Origin: Echinicola rosea
GTDB taxonomy: Bacteria > Bacteroidota > Bacteroidia > Cytophagales > Cyclobacteriaceae
NCBI RefSeq assembly: GCF_005281475.1
Contig: NZ_CP040106.1
Span: forward strand, 4,950,001-5,014,000
Direction: 5' to 3'
Length of the DNA: 64,000 nucleotides
Shown here: in pieces, positions 35,348 to 44,997 of the stretch
How positions within the stretch are numbered: the stretch's first letter is position 1
Layout: the number at the start of each line of letters is the position of its first letter
The notes under the pieces: generated by a model
The model's database searches: none
What the model was told of the DNA's origin: nothing
The model's input: only the letters and a program-made list of their open reading frames with translations
Position numbers and translations under genes: made by a program

Positions 35348-38300
35348 ATGAAAAAAAAACTACTTCGCATTGTTTTGAAGTCAACAGCGAACTTATTAAT
35401 CATCGGTACGCTCATGTACTGCCTTAGCAATTTTGCTTTGGCCCATGAGACCAAGGCCCAGCACATGGGCGAAACGCAAATTGAGCTTTCCACCACCAAG
35501 ATGGAGCTTAGGCAATTCTTCTCACAGGTAGAAGCCCAAAGCACCTTCAGGTTCCACTACAATGCCGTCTTGTCAGAGGTGAAAACCGTCGTATCACTAA
35601 ATGGCTCGGCAGATCTTGAAACACTTCTTTATGAAGTTGCCAAACAAACTGACCTTAGTTTTAAGCAAGTCAATGAAGACATTGCAGTAAGAAAATTGAA
35701 GAAAACCAACCAAAACAAGGCAGTGGTCATCGACATCAACATATCTGGGACTGTCATCGATGCGGATACTGGAGAGCCCATTGTCGGTGCATCGGTATTT
35801 ATAGAAGGTTCTGGCATTGGAATAGCCACTGACCTGGATGGTAACTGGACCTTGGATATACCGGAAGAGCTCATGGGAAAGACCATCACTGCCAGCTACT
35901 TGGGCTATCAGTCGGCCACTGCCACCATCGGCCAAAGACCGATCAATTTCAGCCTAAAGTCCAATGAGCTTGACGAAGTCGTGGTGGTAGGCTATGGCAC
36001 CCAGAAAAAAATCAACCTTACAGGAGCAGTAGATAATGTAACAGGAGAGGTATTCGAAAACCGTCCTGTTCCCAATATTGCCCAAGGGCTACAGGGAGCA
36101 ATCCCCAACTTGAACATCAATATCCAAGACGGAAAGCCTACCCAATCACCGTCCTTTAACATCCGTGGGACGACCTCCATCGGCCAGGGCGGCAACGCAC
36201 TGGTATTGATCGATGGTGTAGAAGGCGACCCTTCCATGATCAATCCCTCGGATATAGAGAGTATTTCGGTGCTTAAGGATGCTTCGGCCTCCTCTATCTA
36301 TGGAGCCAGAGGTGCTTTTGGTGTGATCTTGATCACCACCAAATCTCCCTCCAAGGACAAAATGTCTCTTTCTTACACCACCAACTGGTCCATCAAGTCC
36401 CCTACGGTGGTTCCTGACCTGGTGACCGACGGCTACACTTGGGCCAGCATGTTTAACGAAGCGTGGACAGCATGGAACGATTACTCCCAGACTCCCCAAA
36501 ACGCCAATAAAACGCTCCCTTTTTCCCAAGATTATTTGGCAGAACTGAAGCGAAGATCGGAAGATCCAAGCTTACCGGATATCGAAGTCGGACCAAATGG
36601 TGAATACATTTACTACGGCAGCACGGACTATTATGGAGAATTGTACAAAAAGAGCCTCTTGGCCATGGAACACAACCTTTCCCTTTCTGGTAGCAACGGT
36701 AAAACGGGCTATTACATCACAGGAAGGTACTTTGACCAAGAGGGACTTTTCCGGTACAATTCCGATGATTTCAAAATGTACAATTTCAGGGCTAAAGGCT
36801 CTTTGGAAATGACAGATTGGCTAACCGTAGAAAACAATACGGAATATTCCTTCAGACAATACCACAATCCTCTCAATGTCGGCGAGGGTGGTAGCATCTG
36901 GCGGAATATCGCGGACGAAGGCCATCCCGTGGCCCCAATGTTAAACCCTGACGGCACACTTTCCTATTCGGCCGCCTATACCATTGGGGATTATTATTAC
37001 GGGAAAAATGGCATTGATACCGAACGAAGCATCATCAAAAATATCACCAGCTTCAATTCCCAGTTCTTTGACAACACCTTCCGTGTTCGGGGAAACTTCA
37101 CCTTCCAAGATATCCAAAACAATGAACAACGGATTCGTGTACCAGTACCTTACAGCAGAAGTGAAGGGGTCATCGAATATGTCGGAACCAATACCAACGA
37201 TATCAGAAACCAACGAGCCGAAACGCGCTATATGGCCACCAATCTTTATGCTGAATACGAACCAAAACTGCAAGGACTGCATAGTGTCAAAGGCTTGGTA
37301 GGCTACAACTTCGAAACCTCGACTTACAGCAGCCTCACGGCACAAAGAAACGGCCTGATCTTCGAAGACGCACAGGATATCAACCTAGCTCTTGGGCAAT
37401 CCATTACTACCAATGGTGGCTGGGACAGATGGGACATCCAAGGAGGGTTCTTCAGGGTAAATTATAATTATGCAGGCAAATACCTTCTGGAGGTAAATGG
37501 CCGCTATGACGGATCTTCCAAATTTCCCGAAGATCAGCGTTATGCCTTCTTCCCTTCCTTTTCAGCAGGCTGGAGGGTGTCCGATGAATCATTCTTCAAC
37601 ATATCCGAGACCGCCATTTCAGACTTGAAGATCCGTGGTTCCTATGGCTCACTTGGGAATGGCAACATCAATTCATATGCCTTCCAGGAACTGTTTTCTA
37701 TTACCCAATCCGACAGGGTATTGAACGGCGTGAAGCCTCAATATACCAATCAGCCAGGAGTACTTCCAGATGGCTTGACCTGGGAAACCTCCACTACAGC
37801 AAACATTGGTATTGACTTAGGTATGCTGAGTAATCGACTGACTTTTACGGGTGATGCTTACATCCGAAATACTACGGACATGTTTACGGTGGGCAAATCC
37901 CTCCCAGCAGTATTCGGTACGGCGGTACCAAAAGGAAATTACGCCGATCTCCGAACAAAAGGCTGGGAATTTGTCCTCGCCTGGCGAGACCAAGTAAGTG
38001 TGGCTTCCAAGCCGCTAAACTATAGCGTAAAATTCTTTATGGCGGATTACAATTCTACCATTACCAAATATAATAATGAAAACAAACAGCTCACGGACTA
38101 TTATGAAGGCATGAAAGTGGGCGAAATCTGGGGCTATGTGACAGAAGGACTTTTTGAATCCATGGAAGACATCAGTTCCCATGCGGATCAAAGCTATATC
38201 CAGTCATCCACCAGCAGAACCACTCTACCGGGAGATATAAAATTCCAAGACCTGAACAATGATGGGGTAATCAATAAAGGCCTAAACACCGTGGACAATC

Positions 38301-38875
38301 CAGGAGATCAAAAAATCATCGGTAATTCCACTCCGCGATATACGTATGGCTTTAACATCGACCTTAGCTATCAAAACTTTTTCCTCAACACCTTCTTCCA
38401 AGGTGTTGGTAAAAGAGACTGGTGGCCCGGTGGAGAGGCCGGATTGTTTTGGGGACAGTATAACCGTCCTTATAATGACGTGCCCAAATCCATGCTCGGA
38501 AACATCTGGTCAGAAGATAATCCTGATGCTTATTTCCCCAGATACCGCGGCTATACTTCCATTGGCAGTAACCGCTCATTATCATCGGTGCAAACCCGGT
38601 ATTTGCAGAGCATCGCTTACTTAAGGATGAAAAACATCCAAATCGGATATAACCTCCCTAAGCATATCGCCTCTAAGTATAAAATGGGCGCCGCCAGGCT
38701 ATATCTCTCAGGAGAGAATTTACTTACTTGGTCACCACTTTATAAGGTGACCAAAAACCTAGACGTGGAAAATACCGGACCGTCTGATCTTGTGCTTACT
38801 TCTGGTACTTCGGGTAATGGAAACAACTACCCGATCCTAAAGAGCGTAACCCTGGGACTATCTATTACCTTCTAA
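35348..38875 (+). CDS. SusC/RagA-family TonB-dependent transporter with STN domain
   Basis: This 1175-aa protein has a signal peptide (about 1-38, ending TKAQ). An STN domain (about 45-118: STTKMELRQFFSQVEAQSTFRFHYNAVL) is followed by a carboxypeptidase-regulatory-like domain (about 130-205), the signature LDEVVVVGYGTQKK (about 210) and a plug with ASASSIYGARGAFGVILITTK. A long barrel ends with KSVTLGLSITF. The STN domain fits transcriptional signalling through the FecR gene upstream. The substrate is unknown; the locus has no glycoside hydrolase. Confidence 0.96.
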   Translation: MKKKLLRIVLKSTANLLIIGTLMYCLSNFALAHETKAQHMGETQIELSTTKMELRQFFSQVEAQSTFRFHYNAVLSEVKTVVSLNGSADLETLLYEVAKQTDLSFKQVNEDIAVRKLKKTNQNKAVVIDINISGTVIDADTGEPIVGASVFIEGSGIGIATDLDGNWTLDIPEELMGKTITASYLGYQSATATIGQRPINFSLKSNELDEVVVVGYGTQKKINLTGAVDNVTGEVFENRPVPNIAQGLQGAIPNLNINIQDGKPTQSPSFNIRGTTSIGQGGNALVLIDGVEGDPSMINPSDIESISVLKDASASSIYGARGAFGVILITTKSPSKDKMSLSYTTNWSIKSPTVVPDLVTDGYTWASMFNEAWTAWNDYSQTPQNANKTLPFSQDYLAELKRRSEDPSLPDIEVGPNGEYIYYGSTDYYGELYKKSLLAMEHNLSLSGSNGKTGYYITGRYFDQEGLFRYNSDDFKMYNFRAKGSLEMTDWLTVENNTEYSFRQYHNPLNVGEGGSIWRNIADEGHPVAPMLNPDGTLSYSAAYTIGDYYYGKNGIDTERSIIKNITSFNSQFFDNTFRVRGNFTFQDIQNNEQRIRVPVPYSRSEGVIEYVGTNTNDIRNQRAETRYMATNLYAEYEPKLQGLHSVKGLVGYNFETSTYSSLTAQRNGLIFEDAQDINLALGQSITTNGGWDRWDIQGGFFRVNYNYAGKYLLEVNGRYDGSSKFPEDQRYAFFPSFSAGWRVSDESFFNISETAISDLKIRGSYGSLGNGNINSYAFQELFSITQSDRVLNGVKPQYTNQPGVLPDGLTWETSTTANIGIDLGMLSNRLTFTGDAYIRNTTDMFTVGKSLPAVFGTAVPKGNYADLRTKGWEFVLAWRDQVSVASKPLNYSVKFFMADYNSTITKYNNENKQLTDYYEGMKVGEIWGYVTEGLFESMEDISSHADQSYIQSSTSRTTLPGDIKFQDLNNDGVINKGLNTVDNPGDQKIIGNSTPRYTYGFNIDLSYQNFFLNTFFQGVGKRDWWPGGEAGLFWGQYNRPYNDVPKSMLGNIWSEDNPDAYFPRYRGYTSIGSNRSLSSVQTRYLQSIAYLRMKNIQIGYNLPKHIASKYKMGAARLYLSGENLLTWSPLYKVTKNLDVENTGPSDLVLTSGTSGNGNNYPILKSVTLGLSITF

Positions 38876-38891
38876 AAAACGACCTAAACCA

Positions 38892-40670
38892 ATGAAAAAT
38901 ATACAAAAACTATTCGGATCCATTGCCCTCGTGGGATTCTTGGCTACCGGCTGTGCGGAACTGGATCAATATCCAGAGGCCACCACCTCCAAAAGCGCTG
39001 TTTTCAACAGTGAAAATGGGCTAAACCTCTATGCCAATTCCTTCTATAACGGCCTTCCTACGGCCAGGGATATTCACTCGGGCGATGAGATGGCCGATTA
39101 TGCTGCCAGGACCCAAGTGCCTGATTTTATCAGACCAGGAAATTATAACCCCTCCCAAAGTAGTGGTTGGAACTGGGAAGCCCTTCGAAACATCAATTAT
39201 TTTCTGGAAAATAATACCAGTGAAGAGGTAAGCCAAGAAACCAAAAATCACTTCAATGCCATTGCGAGGTTCTTTAGGGCCTTCTTCTACTACGAAAAAG
39301 TAAAGCGTTTTGGTGATGTTCCCTGGATCAGTTCCCCCATGAACGTGGACGATCCCGCCCTTTATAATGGACGTGATCCACGAACCTTAGTGATGGACTC
39401 TGTTTTGGCTGATTTGGACTACGCCATTGCGAATATTCGTGAAGGAGAAGATGAAAGTCGAAGTCTGATTACCAAAAATGTAGTGCTGGGCATTAAGTCT
39501 CGAATTTGCCTCTTTGAAGGTACTTTCAGAAAGTACCATGAAGATTACGAACTGACTGGCTCTGTTATAAAATGGCTTAGCGAAGCAGCTTCTGCTGCCA
39601 AGCAAGTAATGGATAATGGCGATTTTTCGCTTTACAAAGGTGATGGAGAAGATTTCTCCTATCGATCACTGTTTATCAGCGAAAAACCCGTGACGCAAGA
39701 AATCATGCTGGCCGTCGTAATCGACCCTTCCCTAAGTGTATTTCATGACGCCAACTGGTGGTGGACCAGTTCCACTTATGGCGCCAGGGTGAGCTTGACG
39801 AGAGATTTTATCCGTACCTATCTAAATGAAAATGGTACGCCATTTACGGAGCTTTCAGGACATGAAACCATGACCTTTATGGAAGAAACCCAAAACAGGG
39901 ACAAAAGGCTACAACAAACCATTCGAATGGGCGATTACACCCGGACCAATGCCGGCACCGTCGTACCTGCCCCTCCAATATTTTCATACACCTACACGGG
40001 GTACCAACCGATCAAATGGACGTTGGACGATATGTATTTTGATGGTGGCAGCAGAAACACCAACAGTGTAAGTATTCTCCGGTATGCTGAAGTGTTGCTA
40101 AACTACGCAGAAGCAAGAGCGGAACTGGGCGAATTTACCGAAGCAGACTGGCTGCTTACCATCAGAGCACTTCGCGAAAGGGCTGGAATCACTGGAAATC
40201 TCGGCATGCCTACCATGATCGACCCATATCTGCAAGAAACCTATTTTCCTGATATCACGGATCCGGTGCTTTTGGAAATCAGACGGGAACGTGGCATCGA
40301 ATTGGTCTTCGAAGGATTCCGCTTCTACGACATCGTCAGATGGGATAAGGGGGAATTGATGGAAATGCCTTGGAATGGCTTTTATGTACCAGCACTCGAC
40401 ACTCCCCTGGACCTCAATGAAGATGGGATTTTTGACGTAGCTTTCTACACCCAACTACCAGCCAACCAAGTGGACGGGGTAACCTATATCAACGTCAGCG
40501 AAAACATCGATTCGGGTATCAATCCCCAACAACTGGACGAAGGCAATAAGGGAGAGATCCACTGGCTAGACCACCAGCCTCGGGAATGGGAAGAAAAAAA
40601 CTACCTCTATCCTATTCCTGAAAATGACCTCCTGATGAACCCTGCACTGGGACAAAATCCAGGCTGGTAA
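38892..40670 (+). CDS. SusD/RagB-family lipoprotein
   Basis: This 592-aa protein has lipobox Cys21 (FLATGCAELDQYPEA). SusD landmarks are ETKNHFNAIARFFRAFFYYEKVKRFGDVPW (about 115-145), SILRYAEVLLNYAEARAELGEF (about 395-415), LEIRRERGIELVFEGFRFYDIVRWDKGE (about 460-488) and the C-terminal YLYPIPENDLLMNPALGQNPGW. It starts 16 bp after susC and forms the binding lid of that transporter. Confidence 0.96.
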   Translation: MKNIQKLFGSIALVGFLATGCAELDQYPEATTSKSAVFNSENGLNLYANSFYNGLPTARDIHSGDEMADYAARTQVPDFIRPGNYNPSQSSGWNWEALRNINYFLENNTSEEVSQETKNHFNAIARFFRAFFYYEKVKRFGDVPWISSPMNVDDPALYNGRDPRTLVMDSVLADLDYAIANIREGEDESRSLITKNVVLGIKSRICLFEGTFRKYHEDYELTGSVIKWLSEAASAAKQVMDNGDFSLYKGDGEDFSYRSLFISEKPVTQEIMLAVVIDPSLSVFHDANWWWTSSTYGARVSLTRDFIRTYLNENGTPFTELSGHETMTFMEETQNRDKRLQQTIRMGDYTRTNAGTVVPAPPIFSYTYTGYQPIKWTLDDMYFDGGSRNTNSVSILRYAEVLLNYAEARAELGEFTEADWLLTIRALRERAGITGNLGMPTMIDPYLQETYFPDITDPVLLEIRRERGIELVFEGFRFYDIVRWDKGELMEMPWNGFYVPALDTPLDLNEDGIFDVAFYTQLPANQVDGVTYINVSENIDSGINPQQLDEGNKGEIHWLDHQPREWEEKNYLYPIPENDLLMNPALGQNPGW

Positions 40671-40805
40671 TTCCAAAAATAACCAGTAAATTGGTCGCAG
40701 ATAGACCTGGGGATGCGCCAGCCATGTTCCCCAAGGTCTTCTGCGCTCAATTAACCATTCACACTTCTTTTAACATTATCTTTAAAAAACTTAAAGCCTA
40801 TTAAA

Positions 40806-41678
40806 GTGACCAAAAACCGATTCAAAACTTATCTGATAGCAGTCTTTGCACTGCTGGGAGCATTTATTTTATCACTTAGGGCCCAGGCACAAAGTGAAGA
40901 GCTCACCGTCGCTACATTTAACATCCGCTATGACAATCCTGGTGATGCTCCCAACAACTGGGACAACCGCAAGGAAGTAGTAGTAAACCTGATCCAATTC
41001 CATGGCTTCGAAATCTTTGGAATCCAAGAAGGGCTAAAACACCAAGTGGCATACCTCGACGAGCAACTGTCCAGCTTTGGTTATGTTGGCGTGGGTAGGG
41101 ATGACGGGAAGGAAAAGGGAGAATACTCCGCCATCTTCTATAACAAGGAGAAATTTGCGGTGCTGGAAAGCAATACCTTTTGGCTTTCGACAGACACCAC
41201 CAAGCCCAACAAAGGTTGGGATGCAGCCCTTCCAAGAATCTGCACCTGGGCAAAAATGGAAGATAAGGCCAGTGGTCAGCAGTTTTATTTCTTCAATACG
41301 CACTTTGACCATGTAGGTACAGAAGCGCGCCAAGAAAGTGGCAAGCTGATCCTCAGCAAGATCAAGGAAGCTGATCAAGCAGGCATCCCTGTCATGCTTA
41401 CGGGGGATTTTAACGTGGACCAAGAAAACCCCGCTTACCTGCTTTTGGAAAATTCCGAAGAACTTAAGGACTGCTATGAAGCCGCAGACCTCCGCTACGC
41501 CAACAATGGCACCTTTAACAGCTTCGACAATAGCAAAAGCACGGACAGGCGCATCGACCACGTTTTTGTCAGCGAGTTCCTGAAAGTCAAAAAGTACGGC
41601 ATTCTTACCGATACCTATCACAACCTTTATCCCTCCGACCATTTCCCAGTGATGGCAGTGATCGAATGGAATTATTAA
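40806..41678 (+). CDS. Secreted endonuclease/exonuclease/phosphatase-family enzyme
   Basis: This 290-aa protein starts at a GTG at 40806; the Sec signal (about 1-29, ending RAQAQ) supports it. Core EEP motifs are present: ATFNIRYDN, FGIQEG (metal-binding Glu), FFNTHFDHVG (catalytic His), LTGDFNVD (Asp/Asn pair), RRIDHVF and PSDHFPVMA (Asp-His). These Mg2+-dependent enzymes cut phosphodiesters or phosphomonoesters in nucleic acids, inositol phosphates or lipids. It is 135 bp after susD, likely in the same locus, and suggests the imported substrate contains a phosphate bond. Confidence 0.9.
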   Translation: MTKNRFKTYLIAVFALLGAFILSLRAQAQSEELTVATFNIRYDNPGDAPNNWDNRKEVVVNLIQFHGFEIFGIQEGLKHQVAYLDEQLSSFGYVGVGRDDGKEKGEYSAIFYNKEKFAVLESNTFWLSTDTTKPNKGWDAALPRICTWAKMEDKASGQQFYFFNTHFDHVGTEARQESGKLILSKIKEADQAGIPVMLTGDFNVDQENPAYLLLENSEELKDCYEAADLRYANNGTFNSFDNSKSTDRRIDHVFVSEFLKVKKYGILTDTYHNLYPSDHFPVMAVIEWNY

Positions 41679-41723
41679 AATGTATTTAGTAATTAGTACT
41701 TAGTATCAAGAAATAGTACAATA

Positions 41724-41832
41724 GGTCCGAGTCTGGAGACTCGGACCTAAACTTGTAAAATTTAATATCACCCCAGTCTGAGACTGGAAATAGTAATCGT
41801 CCAAGTATCCACTACGTTATAAAATTGGACGA
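41724..41832. repeat. Hairpin repeat family 1, copy A
   Basis: The leading palindrome GGTCCGAGTC (41724-41733) and GACTCGGACC (41738-41747) is followed by CCTAAACTTG, a smaller hairpin (CCAGTC/GACTGG) and a tail CGTCCAAGTATCCACTACGTTATAA-like. Copies B and C (42354, 43158) share the order. The stem bases differ between copies but remain paired. Confidence 0.75.
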
Positions 41833-41836
41833 GGGT

Positions 41837-42208
41837 TCATTCCACCTTTGCATATTCAAGAGTACCTTGTTTTTTATTGGAAATGACCCGCTTTTTATCA
41901 TCCATATATTCGATCACAAAATTCACCTTCATCATCATCACTTTCACAGTGAGCTTTTGATCCTCGTCCGAAAGTTTCCAACTACCTTTTGTTTTTTTAT
42001 TTCCTACGATGCTCACAAAATCGTTCTCTTCTTCAAAAATCTGATATACTTCATCGGTCTTAAACTTCGAATGGATGTTCTGCTCTTTTCCCTTTTTGGT
42101 CCATTTCACAAGCTTTCATTTGCCGATTAGCTGATCAGCACTTTGGGCTTGGACTTGAAAACTGCATACAAAAAAAAGCAGCATAATGGTGGTGAGTACT
42201 TTAGTCAT
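41837..42208 (-). pseudogene. Lipocalin-like secreted protein interrupted by one in-frame TGA
   Basis: From the ATG at 42206-42208 the frame reads a Sec signal peptide (MTKVLTTIMLLFFVCSFQVQA), then QSADQLIGK and a TGA at 42116-42118. It continues in the same frame with KLVKWTKKGKEQNIH to a normal stop at 41837. Lipocalin-like DUF proteins of Bacteroidota typically read L-x-G-x-W at this place. A single TGG to TGA change explains the break, with the rest (GNKKTKGSWKLSDEDQKLTVKV, CxxW-type strands) intact over 124 codons. This is a recent nonsense mutation, a sequencing error, or less likely readthrough. A restart at 42107-42109 would yield a 90-aa protein without signal. Confidence 0.75.
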
Positions 42209-42353
42209 GGTTCTGGTGTTATGGTTGATAAACAATACTATATAATCTAAAAATAAACCTATATATTTAAAAACCACCAAAATAGCCTCATTTCTTAAGT
42301 AAAAAATACGGATTTCACTTCTCAAACAAGCGGTCAAAATAATCATCCAATCT

Positions 42354-42460
42354 GGTGCAAGTCTGGAGACTTGCACCTAAACTGAAAAAAGTCTCCAGAC
42401 TTTTACCCAGTCTAAAGACTGGCCAAAGTATGCGTCCAAGTCACCACTTCGTTAGAAACT
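42354..42460. repeat. Hairpin repeat family 1, copy B
   Basis: GGTGCAAGTC-TGGA-GACTTGCACC (42354-42377) is followed by CCTAAACTGAAAAAAGTCTC, hairpins AAGTC/GACTT and CCAGTC-TAAA-GACTGG, and the tail CCAAAGTATGCGTCCAAGTC. It lies directly downstream of the outer membrane protein gene stop. Confidence 0.78.
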
Positions 42461-42469
42461 CGGTCAATT

Positions 42470-43045
42470 TCATTTTATATGATATCCAAATCTAAGGGAA
42501 ATAAACCCAATGGTATCTCCTGAATTTTCGGTATATCCAGCACTTTTATAAAACAAGTATTGGTAACCAATTCCGATTCCCGCCTCAAAATTAAACTGGC
42601 TTCCTACATTACGGCGAATGCCCCACATCGGTACCAATCCTATATCAGGAATCACATTCACCCCTGATCCAGCACCTACGGTAAACCAATCTGGATGATG
42701 AAATGCCTTTAGGGTTACAAAATTTGCACTGTTCATTGCTGTTCGCTTGAGCCGTCTCGCTCTTTTTCGGATATTATAATACCATCGAGGTTCCAGAGAG
42801 AGTTCAGGAAACAAAATGATACCCGATGTATTATACAAGTCATCTTGCCATATTCCTCCGTTTAGACCTACCTCCGTCCTTAGCGCGATGGTATTGGATA
42901 GCCTGGTTTCATTATACCCCCAAAAGCCCACCAAACCTGCCTGAACCCCATAAATTGATCGTTCGACACTTGCTGTCTGGGCTTGGAGTAATGCCGTAAA
43001 CGGCAACAATAGTAGTAGAACAAGTAGTAGTCGCTTTGTTTTCAT
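42470..43045 (-). CDS. Predicted outer membrane beta-barrel protein of unknown function
   Basis: I place the start at the ATG that gives MKTKRLLLVLLLLLPFTALLQAQ, a clear signal peptide (43045). A longer reading adds ten residues at 43075. The mature part of about 168 aa has alternating hydrophobic strands with aromatic girdles (SIYGVQAGLVGFWGYNETRL, FNFEAGIGIGYQYLFYKSAGYT) and ends IGFISLRFGYHIK, typical for small porin-like barrels. I cannot assign a function. Repeats of family 1 flank it on both sides. Confidence 0.75.
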   Translation of the reverse strand: MKTKRLLLVLLLLLPFTALLQAQTASVERSIYGVQAGLVGFWGYNETRLSNTIALRTEVGLNGGIWQDDLYNTSGIILFPELSLEPRWYYNIRKRARRLKRTAMNSANFVTLKAFHHPDWFTVGAGSGVNVIPDIGLVPMWGIRRNVGSQFNFEAGIGIGYQYLFYKSAGYTENSGDTIGFISLRFGYHIK

Positions 43046-43157
43046 CTTTTTTAAAATTGATATGACCTCCAACATAAGGTCTTTCTACTAAAAAGAGGTA
43101 AACCCCTCCTACTCATCCCTACGCAACATGACAAAAATCACCCTTTCAATACTAGCT

Positions 43158-43272
43158 GGTTCAAGTCTTCAGACTTGAACCTAAACTGAAAAAAGTCTCC
43201 AGACTTTTTTCCCCAGTCTAAAGACTGGCCAAAGTATGCCTCCAAGTCACCACTTCGTTAAAGACTTGGACG
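43158..43272. repeat. Hairpin repeat family 1, copy C
   Basis: GGTTCAAGTC-TTCA-GACTTGAACC (43158-43181) is followed by the same CCTAAACTGAAAAAAGTCTC and CCAGTC-TAAA-GACTGG blocks as copy B and by CCAAGTCACCACTTCGTTA. Copies B and C are much closer to each other than to A. Confidence 0.78.
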
Positions 43273-43287
43273 ATGGCAATAAAGAAA

Positions 43288-43332
43288 AAATCCACCAGTC
43301 GCTTTCTTCTATTAAAAGTGACTGGTGGATTT
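43288..43332 (-). terminator. Terminator of the DinB-like gene
   Basis: A long stem (AAATCCACCAGTCGCTTT at 43288-43305 against AAAAGTGACTGGTGGATTT at 43314-43332, one G-T pair) encloses a short loop. On the minus strand it is followed by GGATTTTTTCTTT. It is about 40 bp after the DinB stop. Confidence 0.8.
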
Positions 43333-43370
43333 CCTTCTCCATCATCAATACTGACTACGCCATATTCAGA

Positions 43371-43874
43371 CTATCTTTCCCAGAAGAATGGTGGCTCGAT
43401 GCCCAAACTCCTCAGATAAACATATCCCTGACCACGGTGATGGATTTCATTGTCCACAAAATACAGCAAGGTGGCGTAATTGCTGTTTTCATATTGGCCA
43501 AAGGCTACCTCTACCTTCTGGAAGCGCTCAGAGGTGATGCTAGGCCATGTTTCGTCGATTACCTGCGTCACCTTGTCCCAAAGCTCCAAAAGGCCTTCTT
43601 TGGTCGTAGGCATGGACTTGGTATGGTCAAATTCCTCGACTTTTTCCCATTCCCCGGAGGCCAGTCCTTTCACCCCAGGCACAGCGATATCGATCATCTC
43701 CATGACCAACTGGGCAAATGGCCGCATCCCCCCAATAGAATAATCAAACAATTTGTCCTCAGGAAATAATTCAATAGTCCTTCTGGTCAAATTCCTGTGT
43801 CCTTGCCAATGTGCCAACATGGCTTCTGTGGAAATAAACAATTCTTGACTGGCTGCAACTGATTCGGTTTTCAT
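43371..43874 (-). CDS. DinB-family protein
   Basis: This 167-aa four-helix-bundle protein has likely metal-binding His residues in AMLAHWQGHRN (about 20-27), and NEIHHRGQGYVYLRSLGIEPPFFW near the C-terminus is the family's signature. DinB/YfiT proteins include thiol-dependent transferases and many uncharacterised members. It is monocistronic. The name refers to the B. subtilis DinB fold and not to DNA polymerase IV. Confidence 0.88.
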   Translation of the reverse strand: MKTESVAASQELFISTEAMLAHWQGHRNLTRRTIELFPEDKLFDYSIGGMRPFAQLVMEMIDIAVPGVKGLASGEWEKVEEFDHTKSMPTTKEGLLELWDKVTQVIDETWPSITSERFQKVEVAFGQYENSNYATLLYFVDNEIHHRGQGYVYLRSLGIEPPFFWER

Positions 43875-44154
43875 AACGGTGTTTCTTTAAAAGGTTTAAA
43901 ATTATATAGTATTACAAATAAAAAACCGAACAGTGACAGCCCTATGTCAGTAGGGTTTGGTAAAATTGAAATTTTTTTAAATTGGAAAATGATAATGCCG
44001 TAAAGGATTACAAATCGCATCTGTTTAGGATTTATGATCACTCCTGAGGAATATTTTTGACAAAGGAATATCGCTGCTCCTCTGGTTCACTTTTAAAAGT
44101 AAACCAGAGGCAGGAACCAATCAGCCCATCGCATGATTCTTCTACGAAACATCA

Positions 44155-44997
44155 CTATTTATATTCTCCAAAAACTGCCGAAGTCATGGTCAAAGAACCT
44201 CCGACCACCTTGTCATTAAAGAATGTTGTCGGTTCAGCTTCACTTTTCAGCCCCAGTGTGTAAAGCAAAGGGAGGTAATGATCGGGAGTGGGAATGGCCA
44301 ACCGCGCCGCCTTTCCAAACTTATGATAATCCATCAATGCCCGGTGATTGCCATTAATGATCAATTGCTTAAACTGTTCGTTCATCTCTATTGCCCAATC
44401 ATAACCATACTCCGGCTCGCTTAGTTTGTCCCAGGCGACCATCCGGAGATTATGGACCATATTGCCGCTGCCAATGATCAATACGCCTTTTTGGCGAAGG
44501 TCATGAAGTTCCTTGGCCAATTCGTAGTGGTATTGGGGGGACTGTCCATAATCAATGCTCAATTGCAGCACGGGGATAGCCGCATCCGGATACATGTGCC
44601 GAACGACCGTCCAAGCACCATGATCCAAGCCCCATTCATGGTCTAATGCCACATTTACTGTAGAAACGCCTTCTTCAATTGCCTTTGCGAGATCCGGGTG
44701 TCCAGGAGCCGGATATTGTACCTCAAAGAGTTCTCTTGGAAACCCTCCAAAATCATGAATGGTCCTTGGAAAATCCATGGCCGTAATTCTCGTACCACGG
44801 CTCAACCAATGGGCAGAAATCACCAAAACGGCTGTTGGATGGGGAATTTCTTGTCCCAGCTTTTTCCAATAACCTGAAAATACGTTGTCTTCAATTCCAT
44901 TCATGGGCGAGCCATGCCCCACAAACAGCACTGGCATCTGTACGCCCCCTTCTTTCAAACTACTTGTAAATCGTTTAAAATCTCCTAGGTTGTTCAT
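44155..44997 (-). CDS. ygiD: 4,5-DOPA extradiol dioxygenase-like protein
   Basis: This 280-aa protein belongs to the LigB/YgiD family. Motifs include PVLFVGHGSPMNGIEDN near residue 22 (metal-binding His28), AVLVISAHWLSRGTRI (second His), WGLDHGAWTVVRHMYPDA, and IIGSGNMVHNLR. Zinc- or iron-binding members open catechol rings of L-DOPA or related phenols. It is a single gene. The physiological substrate in Bacteroidota is unknown. Confidence 0.92.
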   Translation of the reverse strand: MNNLGDFKRFTSSLKEGGVQMPVLFVGHGSPMNGIEDNVFSGYWKKLGQEIPHPTAVLVISAHWLSRGTRITAMDFPRTIHDFGGFPRELFEVQYPAPGHPDLAKAIEEGVSTVNVALDHEWGLDHGAWTVVRHMYPDAAIPVLQLSIDYGQSPQYHYELAKELHDLRQKGVLIIGSGNMVHNLRMVAWDKLSEPEYGYDWAIEMNEQFKQLIINGNHRALMDYHKFGKAARLAIPTPDHYLPLLYTLGLKSEAEPTTFFNDKVVGGSLTMTSAVFGEYK

